Assembly: GCA_030146385.1 (NCBI GenBank)
Contig: JASLBX010000326.1
Span: forward strand, 1 to 13,790
Length of the DNA stretch: 13,790 nt
From: Jiangellaceae bacterium
GTDB taxonomy: Bacteria > Actinomycetota > Actinomycetes > Jiangellales > Jiangellaceae
Direction of reading: 5' to 3'
Below the pieces are notes generated by a model. It had not been told where the DNA came from and did no database searches. It was given only the letters and a program-made list of their open reading frames with translations. Shown here piece after piece: positions 13,551-13,790 of this stretch. The translations under genes were made by a program, and so were the position numbers. Position 1 is the first letter of the stretch. Every line of letters starts with the position of its first letter.

Positions 13551-13790
13551 TTGGTCACGCTGAGCACCCTCGACCCGCGAACGCCGCTTGTGCTCGATAC
13601 TCACGAGCTCGGGCGCAGGCCAGGGGCGATGCAGCAGATCCAGCGGTCGGTGCCGGCACCGGCCGACCTCGGCATCGGCGGTGTGGTCGGCGTACCCGAA
13701 GGGGCTGACATCGAGCTGGATCTCCGGCTCGAGGCAGTCATGGAAGGTGTGCTCGTGTCGGGTTCGGCACGAGCGCCGCTGGCCGGTGAG
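13551..13790 (+). CDS. DUF177 (YceD-like) 23S rRNA accumulation protein, partial at window end
   Basis: An open frame runs to the window edge (80 codons) with the actinobacterial DUF177 beginning: STLDPRTPLVLDTHELGRRPGAM, then ADLGIGGVVGVPEGADIELDLRLEAVMEGVLVSG, leading toward the expected ECARCL cysteine motif beyond the edge. In E. coli YceD supports 23S rRNA accumulation, and the gene normally sits directly before rpmF (L32), which is expected just downstream. There is no ATG or GTG at the family's usual start; TTG at 13551 with GAGAG immediately upstream, or CTG at 13560, are the candidates. Identification is firm and the start is uncertain. Confidence 0.85.
   Translation, partial: MVTLSTLDPRTPLVLDTHELGRRPGAMQQIQRSVPAPADLGIGGVVGVPEGADIELDLRLEAVMEGVLVSGSARAPLAGE

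Overview
This is a high-GC actinobacterial chromosome segment (Actinomycetota). The evidence is strong GC bias at third codon positions, frequent GTG starts, a lysine/alanine-tailed HU next to leuD, a CofC-type F420 gene, and a gene order resembling that of mycobacteria and streptomycetes: leuD-hupB, cofC, plsC-gpsA, ddlA, DUF3515, thiL, rpmB, DAK2-recG-rsmD-coaD, a SepIVA-like coiled-coil gene, and DUF177. The genus cannot be fixed from the sequence. Nearly everything is core housekeeping. I see no tRNA, rRNA, CRISPR array, transposase or phage gene, and no gene-free stretch longer than about 180 bases.

Layout. (1) 1-1395: the 3' part of leuD, a 75-bp repeat, then HU with its promoter region. 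(2) 1407-2280, minus strand: cofC followed by a small cold-shock-like gene. (3) 2365-5356, plus strand: plsC and gpsA overlapping by one base, a gap with a possible leaderless promoter, then ddlA. (4) 5357-6084, minus strand: a second copy of the 75-bp repeat, then DUF3515 lipoprotein and a stand-alone Lrp/AsnC ligand-binding domain. (5) 6168-7115, plus: thiL. (6) 7131-7367, minus: rpmB (four-cysteine L28) with its own terminator. (7) 7540-13444, plus: a tight cluster of FakA-type DAK2 protein, recG, rsmD, coaD and the SepIVA-like gene. (8) 13445-13790: promoter, hairpin and the start of DUF177, which usually precedes rpmF.

The genes cover leucine and thiamine-cofactor synthesis, F420, phospholipid precursors (gpsA and plsC supply G3P and acylation; the DAK2 protein probably supplies acyl-phosphate), peptidoglycan (ddlA), CoA (coaD), nucleoid structure, replication-fork repair, ribosome maturation and septation.

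Two observations stand out. The first is a pair of ungapped 75-bp repeats (84% identical by hand count), 4.7 kb apart and inverted. Each begins with the TGA stop codon of the upstream gene (leuD or DUF3515), and each carries a hairpin whose substitutions mostly keep base pairing. This looks like a stop-codon-anchored 3'-end element. The second is an HU protein that lacks about 15 residues where the DNA-intercalating beta-arm should be, although the rest of the HU fold and the histone-H1-like tail are intact.
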